Position numbers and translations under genes: made by a program | NCBI RefSeq assembly: GCF_041051975.1 | Contig: NZ_CP163435.1 | Span: 5,675,001 to 5,739,000, forward strand | Reading direction: 5' to 3' | DNA length: 64,000 bases | DNA from: Streptomyces sp. R21 | GTDB taxonomy: Bacteria > Actinomycetota > Actinomycetes > Streptomycetales > Streptomycetaceae | Notes under the pieces: generated by a model | The model's database searches: none | What the model was told of the DNA's origin: nothing | The model's input: the letters and a program-made list of their open reading frames with translations, nothing else | In this document: positions 16,026 through 23,760 of the stretch, one piece after another | Numbering within the stretch: the stretch's first letter is position 1 | How the letters are laid out: each line of letters opens with the position of its first letter

Positions 16026-16697
16026 ATGGCCGACGTTGATGACAAGGGTGCCCAGCCCCTCGCCCAGCCCCTCGCCCAGTCCTCCCCCGAGTTGCACGGT
16101 CACGGTCTGCGGCTGTGCCGCTGGGACGCGGAGTCCGACGCCGATGTGGAGGCATGGCTGCGCGGTCTCCTCGATCCGGAGTTCCAGCGGTGGAACACAC
16201 CACTGATTCCGGTACGGGACCTCGACGGCGCCCGGGAGTCGATGCGCGCCAAGGCCCGGAACGCGGCGAACGGCACCGGCGTCTCCTTCCGGATCGCGGA
16301 CGCGGTGACCGGACAGACCCTGGGCCACATCGGCATCAACGACATCAACCCCGCCGTGCGCCTCGCCCGCGTCGGCTACTGGGTACTCCCCGAGTCCCGG
16401 GGCCGCCAGGTCGCCACCCGCGCCCTGACCCTCGCCGCCCGCCACGCCTTCACCGACCTCGGCCTCAACCGCCTCGAACTGGACCACGCCCTCGGCCACG
16501 ACGCCTCCTGCCGCATCGCCGAGCGCTGCGGGTTCCGGTACGAGGGGACGATGCGGGGCGCGATGTTCGACGCGGGCCGCCACGACGCGTTCCGGGACGC
16601 ACATCTGCACGCGCGGATCGCGGCGGACGCGGAGCCGGAGGCCGGTCAGGGGAGTGGGGGCAGGGACTCCGGGGTCACGGCCACAGCAGCTCCTTGA
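16026..16697 (+). CDS. GNAT family N-acetyltransferase
   Basis: A 223-residue acetyltransferase of the RimJ/RimL type. Motifs are LRLCRWDAESDADVEAW near the N-terminus, GYWVLPESRGRQVATRALTLAARHAF (acetyl-CoA pyrophosphate loop, about residues 118-143) and the ARCGF-like CRIAERCGFRYEGTMR. It would acetylate an amine, such as a protein N-terminus or a small molecule. The start region is a near-perfect 23-bp tandem duplication (15991-16036), giving TGAATGGGC-TGATGGCCGACG twice; ATG 16026 lies in the second copy. The 3' end overlaps the convergent oxidase gene by 23 bp. No link to the catabolic genes is evident. Confidence 0.8.
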   Translation: MADVDDKGAQPLAQPLAQSSPELHGHGLRLCRWDAESDADVEAWLRGLLDPEFQRWNTPLIPVRDLDGARESMRAKARNAANGTGVSFRIADAVTGQTLGHIGINDINPAVRLARVGYWVLPESRGRQVATRALTLAARHAFTDLGLNRLELDHALGHDASCRIAERCGFRYEGTMRGAMFDAGRHDAFRDAHLHARIAADAEPEAGQGSGGRDSGVTATAAP

Positions 16698-17343
16698 GCC
16701 AAGTCGCTTCTGCACGGCGATAGATGAGGCGTACGTGCCTCCTCTGGGCGTCTCCCTGGAAGAACTCCACCTCGTCCGGGCGGAGGCGGTACAGGGTCCA
16801 CGTCGGGACCGGGGCGTCCGGCTCCTGCCGGGCGCGGTCCCAGGCCGCCTGCGAGGAGTCGGCCAACTCCTCGACCGAGCCGAGGAGTTCGCTCTGGTGG
16901 CCGACCAGAGCCGCCGCCAGCGCCCCCGTCGAGCGGGCGTGCAGGTCGGCCTGGCTCTGCTCGGGCGGTGCGGTCGTGACGGGGCCGCGCAGGCGGATCT
17001 GGCGGCCCTGGGCGGGCCAGTAGAAGCCGAGCGCGGCGTACGGGCGTGCGGCCAGCTGGCGGCCCTTGCGGCTGGTCGCGTGGGTCGCGAACGTCCAGCC
17101 GTGCTCGTCGTCCGCGTCGTGCAGCATCACCGTGCGGACGTCCGGCAGCCCGTCCGTGTCCGCCGTCGCCAGTGACATCGTGTGCGGCTCGGGCTGGCCC
17201 GCCGCCACCGCCTCCGCGAACCACCGCCCGAACAGAGCCAGCGGCTCCGCCGGTGCCGCGTCCGGGTCGAAGGGCGGCAGATCGGTGACCGCCGGGTCCC
17301 ACACCCGCAGTGACCTGAGCAACTCGTGAAGATCGGTTCCCAT
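16675..17343 (-). CDS. pyridoxamine 5'-phosphate oxidase family protein (PhzG/PdxH-like)
   Basis: A 222-residue FMN-binding split-barrel protein with PdxH-like order: EPHTMSLATADTDGLPDVRTVMLHD (about 50-75), TSRKGRQLAARPYAALGFYWPAQGRQIRLRG (about 90-120), and a C-terminal WTLYRLRPDEVEFFQGDAQRRHVR that matches the PdxH dimerisation and PLP-binding end. It may make pyridoxal 5'-phosphate or do a related flavin-dependent oxidation (PhzG type). The ATG at 17343 fits the usual length. It is convergent with the GNAT gene and just downstream of the thiolase-fold gene on the same strand, with 73 bp between. Confidence 0.8.
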   Translation of the reverse strand: MGTDLHELLRSLRVWDPAVTDLPPFDPDAAPAEPLALFGRWFAEAVAAGQPEPHTMSLATADTDGLPDVRTVMLHDADDEHGWTFATHATSRKGRQLAARPYAALGFYWPAQGRQIRLRGPVTTAPPEQSQADLHARSTGALAAALVGHQSELLGSVEELADSSQAAWDRARQEPDAPVPTWTLYRLRPDEVEFFQGDAQRRHVRLIYRRAEATWLKELLWP

Positions 17344-17416
17344 CCCCCGAGTATCACTCCGGGGTCCGCTGTCACCCCGGGGCCCGACACGGCTGCTTGT
17401 GGACTTCCGGACGGGC

Positions 17417-18604
17417 TCACGCCTCCCGCCCCAGCACCACCGTCCCCGACGAACAGAACCAGCCCCCCGTGCCGGAGGCCACCGCCAGGCGCGGCAGGCC
17501 GCCGTCCGCTCTGCGCACCTGACGGCCCTCGCCCGCCTCGCCGCGCAACTGCCGTACGGCCTCCACCAGCAGGAACAGACCCCGCATTCCGGGGTGTTGG
17601 GCCGACAGCCCGCCCCCGTCGGTGTTCACCGGCAGGTCCCCGCCCAACGTCAGTCTCCCCTTCTCCACGAAGGCGCCGCCCTCGCCCTTGCCGCAGAAGC
17701 CGAGATCCTCCAGCGTCACGAGGGTCATGTACGTGAAGGCGTCGTAGATCTCGGCGAAGTCGATCTCCTCCGGGCGGACCCCCGCACGCTCGAAGGCGAG
17801 CCGTCCGCTCACCGCCGCCGGGGACACGGTGAAGTCGGGCCACTCGGACATGGCGGTGTGCGAGACGTGTTCACCGGTGCCGAGGATCCAGACGGGGGCC
17901 GTACGGCAGTCGCGTACGTACTCCTCGGCCGCCAGCAGCACCGCCGCGCCGCCGTCGGAGCGGATGCAGCAGTGCAGCTTGGTGAAGGGGTCGGCGATCA
18001 TCGGGCCGGACAGGACGTCGTCGATCGTGAGCGGGTCCCGGAACATCGCCTCGGGATTGCGGGAGGCGTTCGCGCGCGCCTGGACGGCCACCGACGCCAG
18101 CTGCTCCAACGTCGTGCCGTACTCGTGCATATGGCGGCGCGCGGCCATCGCGTACTTGGCGACGAGTGTGTGGCCGTACGGCACCTCGAACTGGAGCGGT
18201 CCCCGGGCGCCGAACGACAGGTTGCCGGTACGGCGGCCCGCCCTGATGTCGGCCCGGGCGGTGGAGCCGTAGACGAGGAGCACGGCGTTCGCGTGGCCCG
18301 CCGCGATCGCGTCCGCCGCGTGGGCAGCCATGACCTCCCAGGTGGAGCCGCCGACGGAGGTGGAGTCGACCCACATGGGCTTCAGGCCCAGGTATTCGGC
18401 CACTTCTATGGGGGCCAGCGTGCCCAGGCCCGCCGACGCGAAGCCGTCGACCACCGAGCGGTCGAGACCCGAGTCCGCCAGCGCCCGGCGGGCGGCCTGT
18501 GCGTGCAGGGCGTACGGGGTCGCCTCGTCCACGCGGCCGCAGTCGGAGAGCGACACGCCCACCACGGCCACCTTGCGCCTTCCGGAAGCAGCCACAGGAG
18601 TCAT
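17417..18604 (-). CDS. thiolase-fold lipid-transfer protein (Ltp family, acetyl-CoA acetyltransferase-like)
   Basis: A 395-residue SCP-x/Ltp-type thiolase-fold protein. It keeps the family landmarks MHEYGTT, the FTKLHCCIRSDGGAAVLL region, DFAEIYDAFT and LGFCGKGEGGAF. At the nucleophile loop, where thiolases have CxSG, it shows STSVGGS, so a normal thiolytic Cys is absent. That matches Ltp2-like retro-aldolases, which use tyrosines and need a DUF35 partner. ATG 18604 lies 4 nt from a palindrome with no ribosome binding site; GTG 18571, 6 nt behind GGAAGG, is a credible alternative start. It is divergent from the second acyl-CoA dehydrogenase, and two palindromes lie between them. Confidence 0.85.
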   Translation of the reverse strand: MTPVAASGRRKVAVVGVSLSDCGRVDEATPYALHAQAARRALADSGLDRSVVDGFASAGLGTLAPIEVAEYLGLKPMWVDSTSVGGSTWEVMAAHAADAIAAGHANAVLLVYGSTARADIRAGRRTGNLSFGARGPLQFEVPYGHTLVAKYAMAARRHMHEYGTTLEQLASVAVQARANASRNPEAMFRDPLTIDDVLSGPMIADPFTKLHCCIRSDGGAAVLLAAEEYVRDCRTAPVWILGTGEHVSHTAMSEWPDFTVSPAAVSGRLAFERAGVRPEEIDFAEIYDAFTYMTLVTLEDLGFCGKGEGGAFVEKGRLTLGGDLPVNTDGGGLSAQHPGMRGLFLLVEAVRQLRGEAGEGRQVRRADGGLPRLAVASGTGGWFCSSGTVVLGREA

Positions 18605-18608
18605 GAAT

Positions 18609-18623
18609 CTGACGGTACATCAG
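18609..18623. promoter_or_regulatory. palindromic operator, site E
   Basis: CTGACG-GTA-CATCAG, 11 of 12 arm positions, 4 nt from the upstream ATG of the thiolase-fold gene at 17417-18604. Confidence 0.7.
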
Positions 18624-18706
18624 ATCTGTTGAGGTGCGGGAGGTCGTCTCCGTTCGGGTGCGGGAGGTCGTCGCGGCTCTGTGCATCTGCCTGCCCGCGC
18701 CCTAAC

Positions 18707-18721
18707 ATGACGCACCGTCAG
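18707..18721. promoter_or_regulatory. palindromic operator, site F
   Basis: ATGACG-CAC-CGTCAG, 11 of 12 arm positions, 18 nt before the acyl-CoA dehydrogenase ATG at 18740. With site E it gives each member of the divergent pair its own operator. Confidence 0.7.
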
Positions 18722-18739
18722 ATCCGAGGGAGTGTGCCC

Positions 18740-20011
18740 ATGGACGCCCGCTTCACCGTCGAGCAGGACGAGATCCGCCGGACCGTACGGGAGTTGCTGC
18801 TCAAACGCTCCGGCCCCGACGAGGTGCGCGCCGCCGTCCGCACCCCCGCCGGATACGACACGGCACTGTGGGAGGCGCTGGCCGGGCAGCTCGGACTGCC
18901 GGGACTCGCCCTGCCGACGGCGTACGGCGGTGTCGGCTGCGCGGTCACCGAACTCGCCCTCGCCTGCGAGGAGTCGGGCCGCGCTCTCGCGCCCTCGCCA
19001 CTTCTCGCCACCGCCGTCCTCGCGGCCCCGCTGATCCTGGCCCTAGGTACCGAGCCCCAGCGCGCCGAACTGCTGCCCCGCCTCGCCTCCGGCGAGCTGA
19101 CCGCCGCCCTCGCCGTGCCGGGCGCGGGCCTCGCCACCGCCCTCGGCCTGGTCGGCGACAACCACGGGGACTGGGCGGGCGGCGGGCGCGCCGGCGGCGT
19201 GCAGGCCCGGCAGGTGGACGGTGCCTGGCGGCTCTATGGGCAGGCACCACAGGTGCTCGACGGACATAGCGCGGGCGTTCTTGTGGTGGCCGCCCACACA
19301 GGAGGGTTCGCTCGGTCGCGGACGCTGCTCTTTCTTGTGCGGGCGGCGGACGCGGGCGACCGGCTTGTACGGGTGCGGCAGACGTCGTTGGACGAGACGC
19401 GGCCTCAGGCGCGCATCGAACTGCGGGATGTGGAAGCCGAGTTGCTGGGGGACGGGGATGAGGGTGGGGCTGGAGCTGGTGCTGGTTCAGGCGTGATCGG
19501 CGCGCTGGTCGATGTCGGGGACGCGGCTGCCGCCGTACTCGCCACGGAAGCCGTCGGTGCGGCGGACCGTGCCCTGGAGCGGACCGTCGAGTACGTGAAA
19601 CAGCGGGAGCAGTTCGGGCGGGCGATCGGCTCCTTCCAGGCCGTGAAGCACCGGCTCGCGGACGTGTATGTGCAGGTACGGGCGGCGCGGTCGGCGGCGT
19701 ACTACGCGGCGTGGGCCGCGGGGGACAGGACCGGGACCGATACCGGGAATGGTGCCGGTCCCGGTCCCGGTGCCGGTACCGGGGAGGAGCGGGTGGGCGG
19801 GCTAGCGCTCGCTCAGGCGCTGGAGGCGCTGCGCACCGCCGCCGCCGAAGCGATCCAGCTGCACGGCGGCATCGGCTTCACCTGGGAACACGAGGCCCAT
19901 CTGTACTTCAAGCGGGCCGCCGGGGACGAGCTGCTTTTCGGGCCCGTGCACCGGCTGCGGGCCTTCGCGGCGGACGCTGCGCGGCTGTTCGACGGGGAGG
20001 TGGTGGTGTGA
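18740..20011 (+). CDS. acyl-CoA dehydrogenase (FadE family), second copy
   Basis: A 423-residue acyl-CoA dehydrogenase-like protein. The N-terminal helical domain (FTVEQDEIRRTVRELL; WEALAGQLGLPGLALPTAYGGVG), a short and divergent beta domain, and the C-terminal helical domain (REQFGRAIGSFQAVKHRLADVY; EAIQLHGGIGFTWEHEAHLYFKRA) are visible. HGGIGFTWE near the end is typical of FadE subunits that pair with another FadE. It may form a heteromer with the protein at 3522. A Gly/Thr-rich insert (about residues 328-350) is encoded by GGTACCGG-type repeats. ATG 18740 has GAGGGAG 7 nt upstream. The stop overlaps the next ATG (TGATG coupling), and palindrome F lies just upstream. Confidence 0.85.
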   Translation: MDARFTVEQDEIRRTVRELLLKRSGPDEVRAAVRTPAGYDTALWEALAGQLGLPGLALPTAYGGVGCAVTELALACEESGRALAPSPLLATAVLAAPLILALGTEPQRAELLPRLASGELTAALAVPGAGLATALGLVGDNHGDWAGGGRAGGVQARQVDGAWRLYGQAPQVLDGHSAGVLVVAAHTGGFARSRTLLFLVRAADAGDRLVRVRQTSLDETRPQARIELRDVEAELLGDGDEGGAGAGAGSGVIGALVDVGDAAAAVLATEAVGAADRALERTVEYVKQREQFGRAIGSFQAVKHRLADVYVQVRAARSAAYYAAWAAGDRTGTDTGNGAGPGPGAGTGEERVGGLALAQALEALRTAAAEAIQLHGGIGFTWEHEAHLYFKRAAGDELLFGPVHRLRAFAADAARLFDGEVVV

Positions 20012-20559
20012 TGGCCTCGCAGACGCCTCTGGGGGTTCGGCTCGTGCAGAAGGTGTCCTCGACGCGGACCTTCGCCAAGGTCGCCCCGCATCTCATCCCG
20101 GCCATGGACCGCGCGGTCCACCGGGTGACACGGGGGAAGGTGCTGCTCAGCGCGCAGATGCTGCCGGGGGTCATCCTCACGGTGCGCGGCGCGAAGAGCG
20201 GACTGCCCCGGCGTACGCCGCTGGCCTGCATGCCGGAGGAAGGTGCGGGCGGGGGAGGGGCCGAGGCCGGGGCGAAGGTCGGAGCCGAAGCGGGGGCCGG
20301 GACCGGGCCCGGCAGCTGGCTGCTGATCGGGTCCAACTTCGGGCGTCCCGACCACCCGGCCTGGACCGGCAACCTCCTCGCCCACCCCGACGCCGACATC
20401 AGCTGGAAGGGGCAGGACATCCCTGTCACGGCCCGGCTCCTGGAAGGCGAGGAGCGGGCGGCGGCCTGGCAGGCGGCGCTCGCGTTCTGGCCGCCGTACG
20501 CCACCTATCAGGCACGGATCGATCGGGAGATCCGGCTGTTCAGGGTCGTACGGCGATGA
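20011..20559 (+). CDS. Ddn-like nitroreductase family deazaflavin-dependent oxidoreductase
   Basis: A 182-residue split-barrel protein of the DUF385/Ddn group, whose studied members use reduced coenzyme F420. The signature GAKSGLPRRTPLACMP (about residues 60-75) corresponds to the TGRKSGxxRxTPL motif, followed by WLLIGSNFGRPDHPAWTGNLLAHPDADI. A Gly/Ala-rich insert of about 27 residues (EEGAGGGGAEAGAKVG...) splits these two blocks. The ATG is inside the stop of the acyl-CoA dehydrogenase gene (TGATG), so the two proteins are made together and may act in sequence. F420 use is inferred from the family only. Confidence 0.8.
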   Translation: MASQTPLGVRLVQKVSSTRTFAKVAPHLIPAMDRAVHRVTRGKVLLSAQMLPGVILTVRGAKSGLPRRTPLACMPEEGAGGGGAEAGAKVGAEAGAGTGPGSWLLIGSNFGRPDHPAWTGNLLAHPDADISWKGQDIPVTARLLEGEERAAAWQAALAFWPPYATYQARIDREIRLFRVVRR

Positions 20560-20614
20560 GTTCGCCGGTTCTCGTACGGCGATGAGCTCACCCGGCTCGC
20601 CCGGCATACGTGCC

Positions 20615-21238
20615 CTACAGGGCTGCGAGCTGCTCCACCAGCAGGAAGCCGCCGATGCCCAGCATGGCCGCTCCGGAGGTGCGGGTCACCGCGCGGGCCG
20701 CGCTCGGGCGGGCCCGCAGGACGGCGCGGGCGAGCAGGCCGACGGTGAGGTAGACGGCGGCGCAGTTGGCCATGTGGACGGCGCCGAGTACGCCGGTCTG
20801 GGCGGCGACGGGGACGCGCGCACCGGTGATGACGAGGAACTGCGGCATCACGGAGAGGTAGAGCAGCAGGCCCTTGGGGTTGAGGCCGCTGATCCCGGCG
20901 CCGCGCAGGAAGGTGCGGGCGGGCGACGCGGCCGGTGTTCCGTCCGCCGCCCCCGGAGTGGCGGGCCGGCGCAGCACGCCCCACCCCAGCCACACCAGAT
21001 AGCCGGCGCCCGCCACGGTGAGCGCTGTCAGCAGCACCGGCGATCCCGCCACCAGTACCGACAGGCCGGCCATGGCCAGCAGAGTGTGTCCCGCGTACCC
21101 GGCGACCAGGCCGCCGACCGCCCAGAGCACCGAGCGGCCGCGCAGGCCCGCCGCTATCGCGTACGCCCAGTCGGCGCCCGGCACGCACACCAGTAGCAGG
21201 TCCACGGCGAGGAAGGCTGTGATTGTTCCCGTATCCAC
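20615..21238 (-). CDS. LysE/RhtB family amino acid exporter
   Basis: A 207-residue membrane protein with about six hydrophobic segments. The N-terminal region LLLVCVPGADWAYAIAAGLRGR corresponds to the LysE/RhtB signature (family form PGPxxxxxxxxGxxxGR). GAGISGLNPKGLLLYLSVMPQFL around residues 112-134 is the second conserved block (NPKxxLFF). It would export amino acids or related small molecules. The start is GTG. It is divergent from the Lrp-type regulator with 82 bp between, the usual LysE-regulator layout, so the Lrp protein probably senses the exported amino acid. The stop is 55 bp from the convergent Ddn-like gene. Confidence 0.85.
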   Translation of the reverse strand: MDTGTITAFLAVDLLLVCVPGADWAYAIAAGLRGRSVLWAVGGLVAGYAGHTLLAMAGLSVLVAGSPVLLTALTVAGAGYLVWLGWGVLRRPATPGAADGTPAASPARTFLRGAGISGLNPKGLLLYLSVMPQFLVITGARVPVAAQTGVLGAVHMANCAAVYLTVGLLARAVLRARPSAARAVTRTSGAAMLGIGGFLLVEQLAAL

Positions 21239-21320
21239 AAGGGCGACATTAGGCGCGATCAGGCCAAAGATGTTCCCGAAGTTTGCCCGTGAGTGGGTGT
21301 TTCAGGGGAAGATATGCCCC

Positions 21321-21773
21321 ATGGACGACGTGGATCAGAAAATTCTTGCCGAGCTTCAGAAAGACGGGCGGCTGAGCGTGACCGAGCTGGCCGCGCGGGT
21401 GCGGCTGAGTGTCTCGCCGTGCCATCGGCGGCTGCGTGAGCTGGAGCGGTCCGGGGCCATCCGTGGATACCGGGCGGTCGTGGACCCGGCGGCGCTCGGC
21501 CTGAACTTCGAGGCGCTGGTCTTCGTCTCCATGCGGCAGGAGGACCGGGACACGGTCGCCGACTTCGAGAGCGCGCTCGCCGAGATCCCGCACGTGCTGG
21601 ACGCGGAACGGCTCTTCGGCGAGCCCGACTACCTGCTGCGCGTCGCCACCGCCGACCTCGCCGCCTTCCAACGGCTCTACGACGAACGGCTCGCGACCCT
21701 TCCGGGCGTACAGCGGCTGACGTCCACGCTGGTGATGAAGCATGTCGTCGCGGACCGGCCGTTGCCCGTGTAG
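21321..21773 (+). CDS. Lrp/AsnC family transcriptional regulator
   Basis: A 150-residue leucine-responsive-type regulator. Residues 1-60 form the helix-turn-helix (DQKILAELQKDGRLSVTELAARVRLSVSPCHRRLRELERSGAI), followed by the RAM/ligand-binding ferredoxin-like domain (ALVFVSMRQEDRDTVADFESAL...GEPDYLLRVATADLAAFQRL). ATG 21321 follows GGGGAAG. It sits divergent from the LysE-type exporter and is the natural candidate to control it in response to an amino acid. The gene is followed by a hairpin at 21811-21839. Confidence 0.9.
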   Translation: MDDVDQKILAELQKDGRLSVTELAARVRLSVSPCHRRLRELERSGAIRGYRAVVDPAALGLNFEALVFVSMRQEDRDTVADFESALAEIPHVLDAERLFGEPDYLLRVATADLAAFQRLYDERLATLPGVQRLTSTLVMKHVVADRPLPV

Positions 21774-21810
21774 GCCCGCGGAGGCCCATACGGACCCGTG
21801 CAGCGCAGCA

Positions 21811-21839
21811 GGCGACAGCCCAGCGAGTGGGCTGCCGCC
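21811..21839. terminator. hairpin between convergent lrp-type and tetR genes
   Basis: CAGCCCA-GCGAG-TGGGCTG is a perfect 7-bp stem, extended by GGCG/CGCC after one mismatch. It lies 38 nt beyond the Lrp stop and about 50 nt beyond the TetR stop and could serve both convergent genes. Confidence 0.55.
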
Positions 21840-21886
21840 TGCATGACAGGAATTCGGGAAACGGGGTGTGCCGGGGAGCGCCGGTG

Positions 21887-22534
21887 CTACTTCGTCGGCT
21901 TCTTGCCCGTGACGCCCAGGTGCACCAACAGGGCCAGATTCGGCTTGAGTTCAGCCTGTTTGACGCCCCATGTCTGGAAGCCCTTCTGGTGCGAGGCCAC
22001 CGCGGCGAGCATCGCGACGAGCGAACCGGCCATCGCCGCCGGGTTCACGTCCTTGTCGACCTTGCCCTTGGACTGGAGCTCGGTGACCGTGTCCGTAAGG
22101 GAGTTGTTCACCGAGTTCAGGATCTTCATGCGGATCTTGTAGAACCGCTTGTCGCCCTCGGCGGCGCCCAGATCGACGACCCGAAGGATCGCGTCGTTCT
22201 TGCGCCAGAACTCCAGGAATCCGTCCACGAGTTCCTGAGCGGTCTGCCATCCGGCCTTGCCGACCCATGAACGGCCCGCGAGCAGCTGGGTCAACCCGGC
22301 GCCCTCCGCGGCCATTTGCTCGGCGATCTCCAGGACGGCGCCTTCGACGTCCGGGAAGTACTGGTAGAAGGTCGCGGGTGAAGTGCCCGCCTTCCGGGCG
22401 ACATCAATGACTTTGACGTCCCGGTAGGGCGAAGAGCTGAGCATCTCGCTGAGGCAGTCGAGCAGCTTCTGCCGGGTCGCCTGCCCACGCCGTCCGGCCA
22501 CGCGGCCGTCGACGGTACGCACTTGTCCTGTCAT
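21887..22534 (-). CDS. TetR family transcriptional regulator
   Basis: A 215-residue TetR-type protein. The helix-turn-helix is within residues 18-62 (TRQKLLDCLSEMLSSSPYRDVKVIDVARKAGTSPATFYQYFPDVEGAVLEIA). The C-terminal half is a helical ligand domain with FLEFWRKNDAILRVVDLGAAEGDKRFYKIRMKILNSV. It is the only TetR protein in the window and thus the closest candidate for the factor that reads the CTGACG-NNN-CGTCAG palindromes. Its own start codon overlaps a degenerate copy (CTGACG-GCA-TGACAG on its coding strand, plus-strand 22528-22542), which could mean weak autoregulation. The assignment is inference; the true regulator may lie elsewhere. Confidence 0.85.
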   Translation of the reverse strand: MTGQVRTVDGRVAGRRGQATRQKLLDCLSEMLSSSPYRDVKVIDVARKAGTSPATFYQYFPDVEGAVLEIAEQMAAEGAGLTQLLAGRSWVGKAGWQTAQELVDGFLEFWRKNDAILRVVDLGAAEGDKRFYKIRMKILNSVNNSLTDTVTELQSKGKVDKDVNPAAMAGSLVAMLAAVASHQKGFQTWGVKQAELKPNLALLVHLGVTGKKPTK

Positions 22535-22634
22535 GCCGTCAGCTTACCGAGGGGTGATCGGAGCGCGATTCGGCCGACTGCAAATGGGGTGCGCCTGCTC
22601 TGCGGGATGCGTGAGCGGCCATTAGCTTGGCCGC

Positions 22635-23525
22635 ATGGCCGAACCCACGGCATCCGCCGCATCCGCCGGATCCGACAAGAACGGTGCTCCGGGCGATGAA
22701 CGCGATGAACCGGTACCGGTGACGAACGGTGCCCCGGGCGATGCACCCGTACCGGAGGAGAAGGGCGCCCCCGAGGCGAAGGGTGCGCCCGGCGGCAGCG
22801 GTGCCCCCGTCCCGGAGAGCGACTCCTTCGCCGAAGGCGTCCCCTGCTGGGTCGACGCCCAGATTTCCGACGTGGAAGCGGGCAAGCGCTTCTACGGTGA
22901 GCTCTTCGGGTGGACCTTCGAGGAGGCGTACGGCTCCTCCGCCTGGGCGTATCTCGACGGGCGGCCCGTCGCCGCCCTCGCGCCCAAGCGGGACGGCCGG
23001 ATGCCCACCGTCTGGACCGTGTACTTCGCGACCCCCGACGCCACCGCGCTCGCCCGCCGGATCGGGACGGCGGGCGGCCAGGTCATCATGGCGCCGCTGC
23101 CCGTCGGCCGGCTCGGCACCACCGTGCTCGCCGCCGACCCCGAAGGCGCCGTCTTCGGCCTGTGGCAGCCCGGCACCCACACCGGTTTCGGCCGGCGTCA
23201 CGTCCGCGGCACCTTCTGCTGGGCCGAGCTGTATGCCCGCGACACGGCCACCGTCGACCGCTTCTACGGAACCCTCTTCCACGACGCCCTCTTCGGCCCC
23301 GACGCCACCCCGGACTTCGGCCGCGCCTCCGTCTCCGACGTCTTTCCGGCCGAGATGCCGCCCCACTTCCTCGTGCACTTCGGCGTCCGCGACTGCGAGG
23401 AGGCCCTCGGGACGGTCCAGCGGCTCGGCGGCCGCGTCCAGGCGACGCCCTTCGACACCTCGTACGGAAGGGTGGCGGTGGTCACGGACAACCAAGGGGC
23501 GTCGTTCGCCGTCCTTCAACGATGA
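22635..23525 (+). CDS. VOC family protein (two glyoxalase-like domains)
   Basis: A 296-residue protein with a disordered 65-residue Gly/Ala/Pro-rich leader (GAPGDERDEPVP..., GAPGDAPVPEE..., GAPEAKGAPGG) and two vicinal-oxygen-chelate repeats (about 70-175 and 190-296). Each begins with a PCWVDAQISDVEAGKRFYGELFGW- or FCWAELYARDTATVDRFYGTLF-type motif. Tandem-VOC proteins of this type are widespread in Streptomyces, usually annotated as glyoxalase/bleomycin-resistance-like without a known substrate. It is divergent from the TetR gene with 100 bp between, so it may be that regulator's local target. No ribosome binding site precedes the ATG; leaderless translation is possible. Confidence 0.8.
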   Translation: MAEPTASAASAGSDKNGAPGDERDEPVPVTNGAPGDAPVPEEKGAPEAKGAPGGSGAPVPESDSFAEGVPCWVDAQISDVEAGKRFYGELFGWTFEEAYGSSAWAYLDGRPVAALAPKRDGRMPTVWTVYFATPDATALARRIGTAGGQVIMAPLPVGRLGTTVLAADPEGAVFGLWQPGTHTGFGRRHVRGTFCWAELYARDTATVDRFYGTLFHDALFGPDATPDFGRASVSDVFPAEMPPHFLVHFGVRDCEEALGTVQRLGGRVQATPFDTSYGRVAVVTDNQGASFAVLQR

Positions 23526-23545
23526 TCGTCGTACGGCGATCATCG
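23520..23545 (+). terminator. perfect hairpin after the VOC gene
   Basis: CGATGATCG and CGATCATCG form a perfect 9-bp stem around an 8-nt loop. The left arm includes the VOC stop codon. The rest of the 235-bp gap before afsK shows no gene. Confidence 0.55.
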
Positions 23546-23760
23546 TCATGCGGTGATCCGCATGCGGCGGTCAGCACGGCCGCGTGGGAGAAGTGTGGGC
23601 TTTTGTGCCGAGACACCCCGATCTGACCCCGGGTTCGCAACCAGTGGCCCGGACAGGAAGAATCGGGGTGCGTGCCGCCATGGCGGTGCGGTGGTGAGAC
23701 GCTGCACTGGGCTGCGTTCATATGTGGATGACGCGGCCCGTACGGGGAGGTGGCAGGCAA

